DNA of 64,000 nt. It comes from Mycolicibacter minnesotensis (GTDB lineage: Bacteria; Actinomycetota; Actinomycetes; Mycobacteriales; Mycobacteriaceae). The position numbers and the translations under genes are program-made. Below the pieces are notes generated by a model. It was not told the DNA's origin, ran no database searches, and saw only the letters and a list, made by a program, of their open reading frames with translations. The stretch covers positions 496,001 through 560,000 of the forward strand of contig NZ_AP022589.1 of NCBI RefSeq assembly GCF_010731755.1, in the 5' to 3' direction. Positions 6,861 to 15,528 of the stretch are shown piece after piece; position 1 is the first letter of the stretch; every line of letters begins with the position of its first letter.

Positions 6861-9026
6861 CTACTTGATCAGCGGGTCGCGGGGCATTCCCAGAATCCGC
6901 TCGGCGATCTGGTTGCGGGTCACCTCCGAGGTGCCGCCGGCGATCGCGATACCGCGCGCCCCCATCACCATCCGCCCCGCCATTGCTCCCGGCCCGTCAT
7001 CCAGCGCGACGTCGGCACCCAGCAGGTCCGCCCCGATGGCCGCGCCGTCACCCATGTGCTCGGCGAGCTTGAGCTTGGTGACGTTGCCCTCCGGTCCGGG
7101 GCCGGCGCCGGCGATACTGCGCGCCACACGGCGAAGATTCAGCAGCCTCAACGCGTGCTCGTCTGCGACGAATCGCCCGACCCGCACCGCGGCGTCGGCC
7201 ACCGACTGCCGATGCTGCTGAGCCAACGCGATCAGCTTCTGGTCCACGCCGGCGGTGTAGGAACCACCGCCGCCGATGCTGACCCGCTCATTGCCCAGGG
7301 TGGCCCGGGCCACCTTCCAGCCCTCATTGACCTCGCCGACGACGTCCTCATCGGGCACGAAGACATCGTTGAAGAACACTTCGTTGAACTCAGACCCGCC
7401 GGTGATCTGACGCAGCGGACGCACCTGCACGCCGGGCGCCTGCATGTCGATGATCACCATGGTGATACCGGCGTGCTTGGGGACGTCGAAGTCAGTACGT
7501 ACCGTGGCCAGGCCGCGCCGGCACAGATGCGCACCGGAGGTCCAGACTTTCTGGCCGTTGATCTTCCAGCCACCCTCGACCCGAGTCGCCTTGGTCTTGA
7601 CTGCCGCGGCATCCGAGCCGGCGTCGGGCTCGGAGAACAGCTGGCACCAGATCTCCTCCTGACGCAGCGCTTTCTCCACGAATCGCTGGATCTGCCAGTC
7701 GGTGCCCTGCTGGATCAGCGTCAGGATCACCCAGCCGGTGATCGAGTAGTCCGGCCGCTGGACTCCCGCGGCGGTGAACTCCTGCTCGATCACCAATTGC
7801 TCCACCGCGTCGGCGGCCCGGCCCCATGGCTTGGGCCAGTGCGGCATCACGTAGCCGGTCGTGATGAGCCTGTCCAACTGGTCCTCGGCGCTCAAGGCGG
7901 CGATCGCGCGCGCATCGGCCTGGATCTGGGTGCGCAACTCCTCGGCCTCGGGAGGCAGGTCCAAGCTGTTGGCCCGCGTGATGCCGGCCGCGGCGCTCTC
8001 GAATACGGCCAGCGCCGGTGCGTCGCCACCGAACAAGGCCTTGACCGTCAGGGCACGGCGTAGCTGCAAGTGGGCATCGTGTTCCCAGGTGTAGCCGATG
8101 CCTCCGTGCACCTGGATGTTGAGTTCGGCATTGCGCACGTAGGCCGGGAACGCCAGCGTGGCGGCAACCGCCGCGGCCAGCCGGAAGGCGTACTCGTCCT
8201 CGCCGTCGGCACGGGCGGCGTCCCACACCGCCGCTGTTGCCGACTCGGCGCCGACCAGCATGTTGGCGCAGTGGTGCTTGATGGCCTGGAACGTCGCGAT
8301 CGTCCGACCGAACTGTTCGCGCACCTTGGCGTACGCGACGGCCGAATCAGTGCAGTCGGCGGCGCCGCCGACGGCTTCGGCGGCCAGCAGCACCCGGGCG
8401 CGTGCCAGAGCCGACTCGCGTGCCCCAGCCAGGACGTCGTCGGCGCTGACCCCGACACCGGTCAGCGTCACCCGGCCGGACCTGCGGGTCGGGTCCAGGT
8501 TGCCCGGGACGTCGATGTTGATCCCGGCGCGGTCCCGCTCGAGTACCAACACGTCCTCGCCCGCGGCCACCAGCAGCACGTCGGCCAGGCCCGCGCCCAG
8601 GACCACCCCGGCGTCACCGGAGGCCACGCCACCGTCGAGGACCACGTCGCCACCCAGCCCGATCCCCGCGGTGATGGAACCGTCGATCAGTCCGGGAAGC
8701 AGCCGACTCTGCTGCGCAGGCGTGCCGGCCGCGGCGATCACCGCCGAGGCGATGACGGTCGGCACGAAGGGTCCCGGAGCCACCGCCCGCCCCAGCTCCT
8801 CGATGACGACCACCAACTCGGGCAGCCCGAAGCCCGAGCCCCCGAACTCCTCGCCGATATGCAGGCCCAGCCAGCCCAGTGCGGCCAGTTCACCCCAAAA
8901 CGGCGGCTGAGCCTCTTCGGCGGCGTCCAACAGCGCACGCGCTGCGGCGCGGGCCTTCTGCGCGGTCAAGAATCCGCGGGCCACCTCGGCCAGTTCGCGG
9001 TGGTCGTCGGTTACTGCGATGCCCAT
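6861..9026 (-). CDS. fadE22: Fused two-domain acyl-CoA dehydrogenase FadE22
   Basis: A 721-residue protein with two acyl-CoA dehydrogenase folds in tandem. Residues 1 to about 350 carry a degenerate first unit ending near QVHGGIGYTWEHD. Residues about 370-721 carry the second unit, with SEPDAGSDAAAVKTKATR in the FAD/substrate region and GGTSEVTRNQIAERILGM at the end. Length and neighbourhood match Rv3061c (721 residues by memory). It should oxidise an acyl-CoA to the 2-enoyl-CoA. The start ATG 9026 has AGGAG just upstream, and the SDR gene ends 21 bp before it, so the two form an operon. The substrate is unknown; bulky or branched acyl-CoAs are typical for this group. Confidence 0.9.
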   Translation of the reverse strand: MGIAVTDDHRELAEVARGFLTAQKARAAARALLDAAEEAQPPFWGELAALGWLGLHIGEEFGGSGFGLPELVVVIEELGRAVAPGPFVPTVIASAVIAAAGTPAQQSRLLPGLIDGSITAGIGLGGDVVLDGGVASGDAGVVLGAGLADVLLVAAGEDVLVLERDRAGINIDVPGNLDPTRRSGRVTLTGVGVSADDVLAGARESALARARVLLAAEAVGGAADCTDSAVAYAKVREQFGRTIATFQAIKHHCANMLVGAESATAAVWDAARADGEDEYAFRLAAAVAATLAFPAYVRNAELNIQVHGGIGYTWEHDAHLQLRRALTVKALFGGDAPALAVFESAAAGITRANSLDLPPEAEELRTQIQADARAIAALSAEDQLDRLITTGYVMPHWPKPWGRAADAVEQLVIEQEFTAAGVQRPDYSITGWVILTLIQQGTDWQIQRFVEKALRQEEIWCQLFSEPDAGSDAAAVKTKATRVEGGWKINGQKVWTSGAHLCRRGLATVRTDFDVPKHAGITMVIIDMQAPGVQVRPLRQITGGSEFNEVFFNDVFVPDEDVVGEVNEGWKVARATLGNERVSIGGGGSYTAGVDQKLIALAQQHRQSVADAAVRVGRFVADEHALRLLNLRRVARSIAGAGPGPEGNVTKLKLAEHMGDGAAIGADLLGADVALDDGPGAMAGRMVMGARGIAIAGGTSEVTRNQIAERILGMPRDPLIK

Positions 9027-9047
9027 GGGGGATCTCCTGACTGTCGT

Positions 9048-9806
9048 TTACTTGGGGGCGAACCGCTGCCCGGCGTCGAGCCGCAGGCACTGCCCATTGA
9101 GCATCGGGTTGTCCACGACCGCGGCAACCAGTTTGGCGAATTCTTCGGGCCGGCCGAGGCGTTTGGGAAATGCCGCGTCTTTGGTCAGCGCGCTGGCGAA
9201 CTCCTCCGGGATGCCCTTGGTCAGGCCGGTGGCGAACAGACTGGGCGCGATCGCCAGCACCCGGATGCCCACCGACCCGAGGTCACGGGCCATGGTCAGC
9301 GCCATCCCGGCGATTCCCGCTTTGGCGGCGGTGTAGGCCACCTGACCGATCTGGCCCTCGAAAGCGGCGATCGAGGAGGTATTGATGATCACGCCCCGCT
9401 CGTCATCCTCGGGTTCGTTGTGGCTCATGTGCGCCGCCGCGAGCCGGTTGATGTTGAAGGTCGCGATCAGATTCAGGTCGACCACCGCACGGAACGACTC
9501 CAGATCATGCGGGCCGGACTTGGACAGGGTGCGCTTGGCGATACCACCGCCCGCGGTGGTGACGATAACGTGCAGGCCCCCCAAGCCGGCGACCGCAGCA
9601 GCGAGGGTCTTCTCGGTGGCGTCGAAGTCGGTGATGTCCACCGGGTGAAACGCGCCGCCGACGCCCTCGGCGACCTGCTTGCCCTCCGAGCCCTGTCGGT
9701 CAAGCACGGCGACATCGGCCCCACCGGCGGCCAACAGCTCCGCGCTGGCGCGGCCCATTCCCGAGGCGCCGCCGACAACGACGACTTTCTTGCCGTTGAT
9801 GTCCAT
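9048..9806 (-). CDS. SDR, 3-hydroxyacyl-CoA dehydrogenase type II-like
   Basis: NAD-dependent SDR of 252 residues. The cofactor motif is GGASGMGRA (13-21) with Asp after strand 2 (LDRQG), indicating NAD(H). The active site is Ser in INTSSIAAFEGQIG and YTAAK. The segment GIRVLAIAPSLFATG and the C-terminus CLRLDAGQRFAPK resemble HSD17B10/FabG-like 3-hydroxyacyl-CoA dehydrogenases. Its position just upstream of fadE22 fits a beta-oxidation role (inference). The gene is divergent from cstA, with a 116-bp shared promoter region. Confidence 0.85.
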   Translation of the reverse strand: MDINGKKVVVVGGASGMGRASAELLAAGGADVAVLDRQGSEGKQVAEGVGGAFHPVDITDFDATEKTLAAAVAGLGGLHVIVTTAGGGIAKRTLSKSGPHDLESFRAVVDLNLIATFNINRLAAAHMSHNEPEDDERGVIINTSSIAAFEGQIGQVAYTAAKAGIAGMALTMARDLGSVGIRVLAIAPSLFATGLTKGIPEEFASALTKDAAFPKRLGRPEEFAKLVAAVVDNPMLNGQCLRLDAGQRFAPK

Positions 9807-9836
9807 GCCCGCCCCTGACGCCCGTTGCCCGAATTC

Positions 9837-9856
9837 TCCTAGTTGAGAATCTAGGA
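9837..9856. promoter_or_regulatory. Inverted repeat between SDR-fadE22 and cstA
   Basis: TCCTAG-N8-CTAGGA, with a nested TTCTC...GAGAA, in the divergent intergenic region 9807-9922. It could be an operator serving either side. No regulator gene is adjacent, so its partner is unknown and the call is tentative. Confidence 0.3.
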
Positions 9857-9922
9857 CAAGTTATCGTTCCGCTCGGAAACCGCTGCCCCTCGGGCATCAC
9901 AGAAGGCCCCAAGGAGGCAACC

Positions 9923-12190
9923 GTGGCCGCACCGACGGCGCCGCAGGTAGTGGAGCGACACGACGGTCCGGTGACGTACCTGCATACCGATCCCGACTTG
10001 CCCGCGGTCGCGGTGATCGACCGCTCGCCCATCTCGGCACGCCACAAGCTGGTTTTCGGCGCGTTGGGCGTCGTGGGTGCGGTGGCGTGGGCATCGATTG
10101 CGTTCGCCCGCGGCGAGACGGTCAATGCGGTGTGGTTTGTGGTCGCCGCCGCGTGCACCTACTTGATCGGATTCCGTTTCTACGCAAGGCTTATCGAACG
10201 CAAGATCGTGTGCCCCCGCGACGAGCACGCCACTCCTGCGGAGATCTTCGAGGACGGCACCGACTATCTGCCGACCGACCGGCGAGTGCTCTTCGGCCAC
10301 CACTTCGCGGCGATCGCCGGGGCCGGACCGCTGGTGGGACCGGTGCTTGCCACGCAGATGGGCTATCTGCCGGGCATCATCTGGATCGTGATCGGCGCGG
10401 TGGTCGCCGGCTGCGTGCAGGACTATCTGGTGCTGTGGTGTTCGGTGCGGCGACGCGGCCGCTCCCTGGGGCAGATGGCTCGCGAGGAGCTCGGCACGGT
10501 GGGCGGCGCGGCAGCGATCGTCGGGGTGCTGGTGATCATGGTGATCCTGATCGCGGTGCTGGCGCTGATCGTGGTTCGGGCGCTGGCAGTCAGCCCCTGG
10601 GGGGTGTTCTCGATCGCGATGACCATCCCGATCGCCGTCTTCATGGGTGTTTACCTGCGGTTCCTGCGGCCGGGCCGCGTCTCCGAGGTATCGCTTATCG
10701 GGATCGTCGCGTTGCTGGGCGCTGTCGCATCGGGCAAGTGGGTCGCCGAAACATCCTGGGGTGCTGCGTGGTTCACGCTGTCCCCGGTGACGTTGTCCTG
10801 GTGCATCATCGGTTACGGCTTCGCCGCGTCGGTGCTGCCGGTGTGGTTGCTGCTGGCGCCGCGTGACTACCTGTCGACGTTCATGAAAGTCGGCACCATC
10901 ATGCTGCTGGCCGTGGGCATCCTGATCGCGCGGCCCCTGATGGCAGCGCCGGCCGTCTCGGAGTTCGCCCGCACCGGTGAGGGGCCGGTCTTCGCCGGGT
11001 CACTGTTCCCGTTCCTGTTCATCACCATCGCGTGCGGTGCGCTGTCGGGCTTCCATTCGCTGATCGCTTCGGGCACCACCCCGAAACTGCTCGAAAAAGA
11101 GAGCCAGATGCGGCTGATCGGCTACGGCGGCATGCTCACCGAGTCGTTCGTGGCGGTGATGGCACTGATCACCGCGTCGATTCTGGACCAGCACCTGTAC
11201 TTCACGCTCAATGCTCCGGTCGCATCAACCGGCGGAACCGCCTCCAGCGCCGCCGCCTACGTCAACGGACTGGGGCTGAGCGGCTCACCGGTGACCGGTG
11301 AGCAGATCAGCGAGGCCGCCACCGCTGTCGGCGAACAGTCGATCGTCTCGCGCACCGGTGGGGCGCCGACTCTGGCGTTGGGCATGGCCGACGTGCTGGG
11401 ACAGGTGTTCGGCGGGCCGGGCCTCAAGGCCTTCTGGTACCACTTCGCGATCATGTTCGAAGCCCTGTTCATCCTGACCACTGTCGACGCAGGTACGCGA
11501 GTCGCCCGGTTCATGCTCTCGGATGCCTTGAGCAACCTGGGCGGACCGCTGCGGCGGTTGGCCAATCCGAGCTGGCGGATCGGCGCCTGGGCGTGCAGCA
11601 TGGCCGTGGTGGCCGGTTGGGGGTCGATCCTGCTGATGGGGGTCACCGATCCGCTCGGCGGGATCAACACCCTCTTCCCGCTGTTCGGCATCGCCAATCA
11701 GCTGCTGGCGGCGATCGCGCTGACTGTGGTGACCGTGATCGTGATCAAGCGTGGCCGGGGCGGCGCCGGCCTGAAATGGGCGCTGATTCCTGGCATTCCG
11801 TTGCTGTGGGATCTGACGGTCACCATGACGGCGTCGTGGCAGAAGATCTTCTCCGGTGATCCACGGGTGGGTTACTGGACGCAACATTTCGCCTACCGGG
11901 CTGCTGAACGCGCCGGGGAGACGTCATTCGGCTCGGCCACCAACCCGGCTGCGCTGCACGATGTCGTCCGCAACACCTTCATTCAGGGCACTCTGTCGAT
12001 CGTGTTCGTCGCTGTGGTGGCGGTGGTGGTCGTCGCCGGAATTCTGGTGTCGTTACGCGCAATACGGGGTGCACCCTCCATCTCCGAGCCGCCGCCGGTG
12101 CCATCGCGGCGCTTTGCGCCATCCGGGTTGATTCCCACGCCGGCCGAACGAAAGGTGCAGGCGCAATGGGACGCCCTGTCGACGGTCTAG
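9923..12190 (+). CDS. cstA: Carbon starvation protein A, pyruvate/peptide transporter family
   Basis: Polytopic membrane transporter of 755 residues with many hydrophobic segments. It starts at GTG 9923, six bases after AAGGAGG (9911-9917). CstA hallmarks include a first helix pair followed by ATPAEIFEDGTDYLPTDRRVLFGHHFAAIAGAGPLVGP split over residues about 95-135, DYLSTFMK, GFHSLIASGTTPK and GGINTLFPLFGIANQLLAA. E. coli members CstA and BtsT import pyruvate or peptides. The small ybdD-type gene overlaps its 3' end, as in E. coli. It is the counterpart of Rv3063. Nearby poxB makes a pyruvate link attractive but unproven. Confidence 0.93.
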   Translation: MAAPTAPQVVERHDGPVTYLHTDPDLPAVAVIDRSPISARHKLVFGALGVVGAVAWASIAFARGETVNAVWFVVAAACTYLIGFRFYARLIERKIVCPRDEHATPAEIFEDGTDYLPTDRRVLFGHHFAAIAGAGPLVGPVLATQMGYLPGIIWIVIGAVVAGCVQDYLVLWCSVRRRGRSLGQMAREELGTVGGAAAIVGVLVIMVILIAVLALIVVRALAVSPWGVFSIAMTIPIAVFMGVYLRFLRPGRVSEVSLIGIVALLGAVASGKWVAETSWGAAWFTLSPVTLSWCIIGYGFAASVLPVWLLLAPRDYLSTFMKVGTIMLLAVGILIARPLMAAPAVSEFARTGEGPVFAGSLFPFLFITIACGALSGFHSLIASGTTPKLLEKESQMRLIGYGGMLTESFVAVMALITASILDQHLYFTLNAPVASTGGTASSAAAYVNGLGLSGSPVTGEQISEAATAVGEQSIVSRTGGAPTLALGMADVLGQVFGGPGLKAFWYHFAIMFEALFILTTVDAGTRVARFMLSDALSNLGGPLRRLANPSWRIGAWACSMAVVAGWGSILLMGVTDPLGGINTLFPLFGIANQLLAAIALTVVTVIVIKRGRGGAGLKWALIPGIPLLWDLTVTMTASWQKIFSGDPRVGYWTQHFAYRAAERAGETSFGSATNPAALHDVVRNTFIQGTLSIVFVAVVAVVVVAGILVSLRAIRGAPSISEPPPVPSRRFAPSGLIPTPAERKVQAQWDALSTV

Positions 12191-12360
12191 TCCGGGGTTT
12201 CCGGCACGTCGGCTGGTATTGGGCCACCCTGCTGGGCGACAACCACTACCGCCGCTATCTGGAGTTCCGCCGCCGCGCCCACCCCGGCGAGCCGGTGCTG
12301 TCCGAGCGTGAGTATTGGCGGCGGCGGCACGGCGCCGACCCCGGGGCACGCTGCTGCTGA
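12166..12360 (+). CDS. YbdD/YjiX-type small partner of CstA
   Basis: A 64-residue protein overlapping the end of cstA by 25 bp in another frame. GDNHYRRYLEFRRRAHPGEPVLSEREYWRRR and the terminal GARCC (split here over residues about 24-64) match the E. coli YbdD pattern, which also ends GARCC. These proteins always accompany CstA-type transporters and are thought to support transport. The two terminal cysteines are conserved; their role is not known to me. Confidence 0.85.
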   Translation: MGRPVDGLVRGFRHVGWYWATLLGDNHYRRYLEFRRRAHPGEPVLSEREYWRRRHGADPGARCC

Positions 12361-12500
12361 CACCGTAGGCCGCGGCCCGTGTCCAAACCTTAATGAAGCC
12401 TTGACCTTCTCGTGGGCATGTGCGCGACGGTTCCGGGCACGAATCTCCCTACCATCAACGGCAATAACCCAAGTGAGAAGATCGGGAAGGTATGCCGACG

Positions 12501-13298
12501 ATGTGGACTTCGGTGCGTTCTGCAATGGTGGTGATCGGGGTCGCGGTCACCACGCTCGTGACGCCGCCCGGAACGAGTTCGGCGGCGGCCAGCCAACCGC
12601 CGGGCGCCGGCATCGCCTCGATTCAGCCGGCGCCGGGCGCCGTGGTCGGCGTGGCGCATCCGGTGGTGGTGACGTTCTCCTCGCCGGTGTTGGACCGCAG
12701 CGCCGCCGAGCGCGCAATCGCGGTGCGGTCCACCCCGCCGATGACCGGCACCTTTGACTGGGTCGACGACACCGAAGTGCAGTGGGTTCCCGACCACTAC
12801 TGGCCGTCGCACAGCACCGTGGCACTGTCGGTGGGCAAGCTGTCGGTCGACTTCAGCACGGGCCCCAAAGTGGTTGGTGTGGCCAGCATCTCGTCGCACA
12901 CTTTCACTGTGACCGTCGACGGTGAGGAAGCCGGACCGCTGCCCACGCCGCACCACCGTCCGCACTGGGGCGAAGACGGCGTCATGCCCGCGACCATGGG
13001 CAAGGCCGAGTACGAGACTCCGACCGGCAACTACACCGTGCTAGGCAAGGACCGCAAGGTCCTCATGGACTCCAGCAGCGTCGGTATCCCGATCGACTCC
13101 CCCGACGGCTATCGGTTCGAGGTCGAGCAAGCGGTCCGGATCACTCGGCGCGGGCTCTACGTGCACTCCGCACCCTGGGCGCTGCACTCGTTGGGAATGG
13201 AGAACGTCAGCCACGGCTGCATCGGGCTGAGTCCCACTGACGCGGAGTGGTACTTCGACCGGGTCAACATCGGCGACCCGGTGATCATCAACGAGTGA
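12501..13298 (+). CDS. ldtA: L,D-transpeptidase with Ig-like domain (LdtMt1-like)
   Basis: Exported cell-wall enzyme forming 3-3 cross-links in peptidoglycan. A signal peptide comes first (AMVVIGVAVTTLVTPPGTSSAA), then a bacterial Ig-like domain (IASIQPAPGAVVGVAHPVVV onward), then a YkuD catalytic domain with YVHSAPW and SHGCIGLS; the catalytic Cys is residue 240. The overall sequence closely follows Rv0116c/LdtMt1. An ATG at 12492 gives three more residues, but GGAAGG at 12485-12490 is spaced properly only for ATG 12501. The gene converges on the CYP125-like gene. No neighbouring cell-wall gene is seen. Confidence 0.9.
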   Translation: MWTSVRSAMVVIGVAVTTLVTPPGTSSAAASQPPGAGIASIQPAPGAVVGVAHPVVVTFSSPVLDRSAAERAIAVRSTPPMTGTFDWVDDTEVQWVPDHYWPSHSTVALSVGKLSVDFSTGPKVVGVASISSHTFTVTVDGEEAGPLPTPHHRPHWGEDGVMPATMGKAEYETPTGNYTVLGKDRKVLMDSSSVGIPIDSPDGYRFEVEQAVRITRRGLYVHSAPWALHSLGMENVSHGCIGLSPTDAEWYFDRVNIGDPVIINE

Positions 13299-13319
13299 CG
13301 AGGAGCTTGGCGGTGAGCC

Positions 13320-13347
13320 GCCGCGACGTCGACTACGGCGTCGCGGC
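13320..13347. terminator. Possible bidirectional terminator between convergent genes
   Basis: GCCGCGACG (13320-13328) pairs with CGTCGCGGC (13339-13347) around a 10-base loop. It lies 21 bp after the L,D-transpeptidase stop and includes the stop and last codons of the CYP125-like gene. No T-run is present, so the assignment rests on position and stem strength. Confidence 0.35.
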
Positions 13348-14589
13348 GCTGCCGAACTCCACCTGCATGGCATCGATCCCGTTGATCCAGGGCAGCACCG
13401 AACGCGATGCGCGGTCAAGCTGGTGGATGTCGGGAATGATGTCGGCCAGCGCACCGAAGATCAGGTTGATCTGCATACGGGCGAGGTTCGCGCCGATGCA
13501 GTAGTGCGCTCCCGGCGCCCCGAAACCCAAGTGCGGATTGGGGCTTCTCAAGATGTTGAACGTGAAGGGGTCTTCGAAAACCTCGTCGTCGTAGTTGGCC
13601 GAACCGTAGAACATTCCGACTCGTTGCCCCTTGCCGATCTGCACGCCGCCGAGCTCAACGTCGCGTAACGCAGTGCGCTGGAAGGAGATGATCGGGGTGG
13701 CCCAGCGCACTACCTCCTCGGCCATGGTCGTGGGACGTTCGGCGACGTACAACCGCCATTGGTCGGGATGGTCGAAGAACGCCAGCATTCCCTGTGAGGT
13801 GGCGTTGCGAGTGGTCTCGTTGCCGGCCACCATCAGCATCATCACGTAGTAGCCGAATTCCATTGCGGTGAGCTCTTCGCCGTCGATGGTCGCGGTCACC
13901 AGGGCAGTCGCGATGTCGTCACGCGGGTGAGCCTTGCGGTCCTCGGCCATCTGATAGGCGTAGCCGAGAAGTTCGGCCGCGGCCAGCGTTCCGTCGGCGC
14001 CGGCCTCCGCTTCGCCGTTGCCGCCGCCCACCAGGCGATTGCTCCAGTCGAAGACCTGTTGACGCTCGTCGGCGGGGACGCCGATCAGCTCGCAGATCGT
14101 CGCCAACGGCAGTTGCGACGCCACCTCGGTCACGAAGTCACCGCTGTTGTGTGCAGCGGCGTTGGTGACGATCTCTCGAGCTTGACGGTCGAGTGAATCC
14201 CGCATTCCGGCAACCACTCGCGGTGTGAATCCCCGGGAGACTATCCGCCGCAGTTTGGCGTGTTTAGGCCCGTCGAGAAACAGCATGATGTTGTCGCGGC
14301 TGGCGTCGTGCAGCTCTTGGTTCTCCGTCGTGTTGGTCCGAATCAGTGAGGTGTTCTCGTGCGAGGAGAACACCTCGTCCTGCAGCGACACCGCCCGTAC
14401 ATCGGCGTGCCTCGTCACCACCCAATAGCCCTCGTCGGGGTAACCGGAGGCACCGAAAGGCTGGGAATTCCACCAGATCGGCTCGGTCTTGCGCAACAGT
14501 GCGAACTCTTCATGCGGGATCCGCTCGCCGATCAGTGCGGGATCGGTGAAGTCGAATCCCTCCGGCAGTAGGTGCTGCGTCTCGGTCAT
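13333..14589 (-). CDS. Cytochrome P450, CYP125-like
   Basis: A 418-residue P450 with strong similarity, as I recall the sequence, to CYP125A1, the mycobacterial cholesterol 26-hydroxylase: LPEGFDFTDPALIGERIP, RRIVSRGFTPR, the I-helix AGNETTRNATSQGM, RWATPIISFQRTALRD and GAPGAHYCIGANLAR with haem-ligand Cys364. A longer frame opens at 14622, but ATG 14589 overlaps the upstream stop in ATGA, giving translational coupling to the metallo-hydrolase. Steroid or long-chain alkyl substrates are likely from the family. It is not the kstR-regulon CYP125 by neighbourhood, so it is probably a paralogue with another substrate. Confidence 0.9.
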   Translation of the reverse strand: MTETQHLLPEGFDFTDPALIGERIPHEEFALLRKTEPIWWNSQPFGASGYPDEGYWVVTRHADVRAVSLQDEVFSSHENTSLIRTNTTENQELHDASRDNIMLFLDGPKHAKLRRIVSRGFTPRVVAGMRDSLDRQAREIVTNAAAHNSGDFVTEVASQLPLATICELIGVPADERQQVFDWSNRLVGGGNGEAEAGADGTLAAAELLGYAYQMAEDRKAHPRDDIATALVTATIDGEELTAMEFGYYVMMLMVAGNETTRNATSQGMLAFFDHPDQWRLYVAERPTTMAEEVVRWATPIISFQRTALRDVELGGVQIGKGQRVGMFYGSANYDDEVFEDPFTFNILRSPNPHLGFGAPGAHYCIGANLARMQINLIFGALADIIPDIHQLDRASRSVLPWINGIDAMQVEFGSAATP

Positions 14590-15425
14590 CGTGCTCCCTC
14601 TCGCTCTACCAGTGGTTGCCACGCCAGACCAGCACCGGCGCTGTTGACGTAACCGCCCGACGGGGCGGCGAAGTGCGATCCGAGCAGCAGTGCCCGCTCG
14701 TCGGCGACCCGGCGCAACAGTGCATGCCGACTTGCGCGAGCGGCCGGCACGTCGGCGTCCGGCAGCGCACTGATCTCGGGCGCGCCGATTTGAAGCGGGT
14801 GATGCACCACGTCGCCGCTGATGTAGGCAACGGCACCGGCGGACTCGACGCGCACCGATACGTGGCCCGGTGTATGACCAGCGGTGGGGACCAGCTGGAC
14901 GCTCTCGGTGACGTGGTGATCCGGTGCGACGAATCGGAGCCTGCCGTTGCGCGCCAACGGTTCAACGCATTCCGGTGCCGCTCGGTCCTCCCCCGTGATC
15001 TCCGACCAGTGCGCGTACTCAGCCGCGGTGACCAGATACTCGGCATGGGGAAACGTCGGCACCCAGTCGCCCGCGTGCTCAACGGTGTTGCGACCGGCGT
15101 GATCGCGATGCAGATGCGTGCATACCACCACGCTGACGTCCTCGGGCGTGAAGCCGGTGGCGGCCAACGAATCGTCGAAACGGTCCGGCATGTTCCGGGA
15201 CCGCAGAAAGCTCTCGGCGAAGCAGGTGTCGACCAGCACGCGGACCGGCCGGGACTCGATCAGATAGGACTGGATCGCCATCAGGATGTTGCCTGATCGG
15301 TCGCAGTAGTCCGGCAGCTCTGCATAACACTGGGGCGCCCCGGCGAACAGCCGAGCCGGTGGGATCGGGATGACTGCTTGCAGGACGGCATGGATGTCAA
15401 CGTCGCCGACGGTCCAGTGCTGCAC
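14586..15425 (-). CDS. Metallo-beta-lactamase-fold hydrolase
   Basis: A 279-residue MBL-fold protein. The metal motif THLHRDHAG (103-111) supplies His104, His106, Asp108 and His109; AGHTPGHVS gives the next ligand and SGDVVHH the bridging Asp. No signal peptide is seen, so it is probably cytoplasmic. The N-terminus (TVGDVDIHAVLQ) resembles lactonase and AttM/N-acyl-homoserine-lactonase-like members, but many MBL hydrolases look like this. It overlaps the P450 start by 4 bp, so the two proteins probably act in one pathway, for example opening a lactone or thioester (inference). Confidence 0.8.
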   Translation of the reverse strand: MQHWTVGDVDIHAVLQAVIPIPPARLFAGAPQCYAELPDYCDRSGNILMAIQSYLIESRPVRVLVDTCFAESFLRSRNMPDRFDDSLAATGFTPEDVSVVVCTHLHRDHAGRNTVEHAGDWVPTFPHAEYLVTAAEYAHWSEITGEDRAAPECVEPLARNGRLRFVAPDHHVTESVQLVPTAGHTPGHVSVRVESAGAVAYISGDVVHHPLQIGAPEISALPDADVPAARASRHALLRRVADERALLLGSHFAAPSGGYVNSAGAGLAWQPLVEREGAR

Positions 15426-15461
15426 CCCATGGTCCCCTTCTCGCAGGGCGATCGTATGCCA

Positions 15462-15487
15462 CGAATCATCTGGAAGTGACTGATTCG
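15462..15487. promoter_or_regulatory. Inverted repeat upstream of the GntR gene
   Basis: CGAATCA-N12-TGATTCG, perfect 7-bp arms, in the 103-bp gap between the divergent MBL-fold and GntR genes. It is well placed as the operator of the GntR/FadR regulator at 15529, although FadR-type sites are often more compact. Confidence 0.45.
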
Positions 15488-15528
15488 CGTAACGGGTTCA
15501 GCGGCGATCGGTCTGGCAGACTCGACGC

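Noticed and set aside
8070..9818. 582-codon plus-strand open frame across fadE22 and the SDR gene
   Set aside because: It is antisense to two clear enzyme genes, has His/Gly/Arg-rich composition typical of shadow frames in GC-rich DNA, and no recognisable domain.
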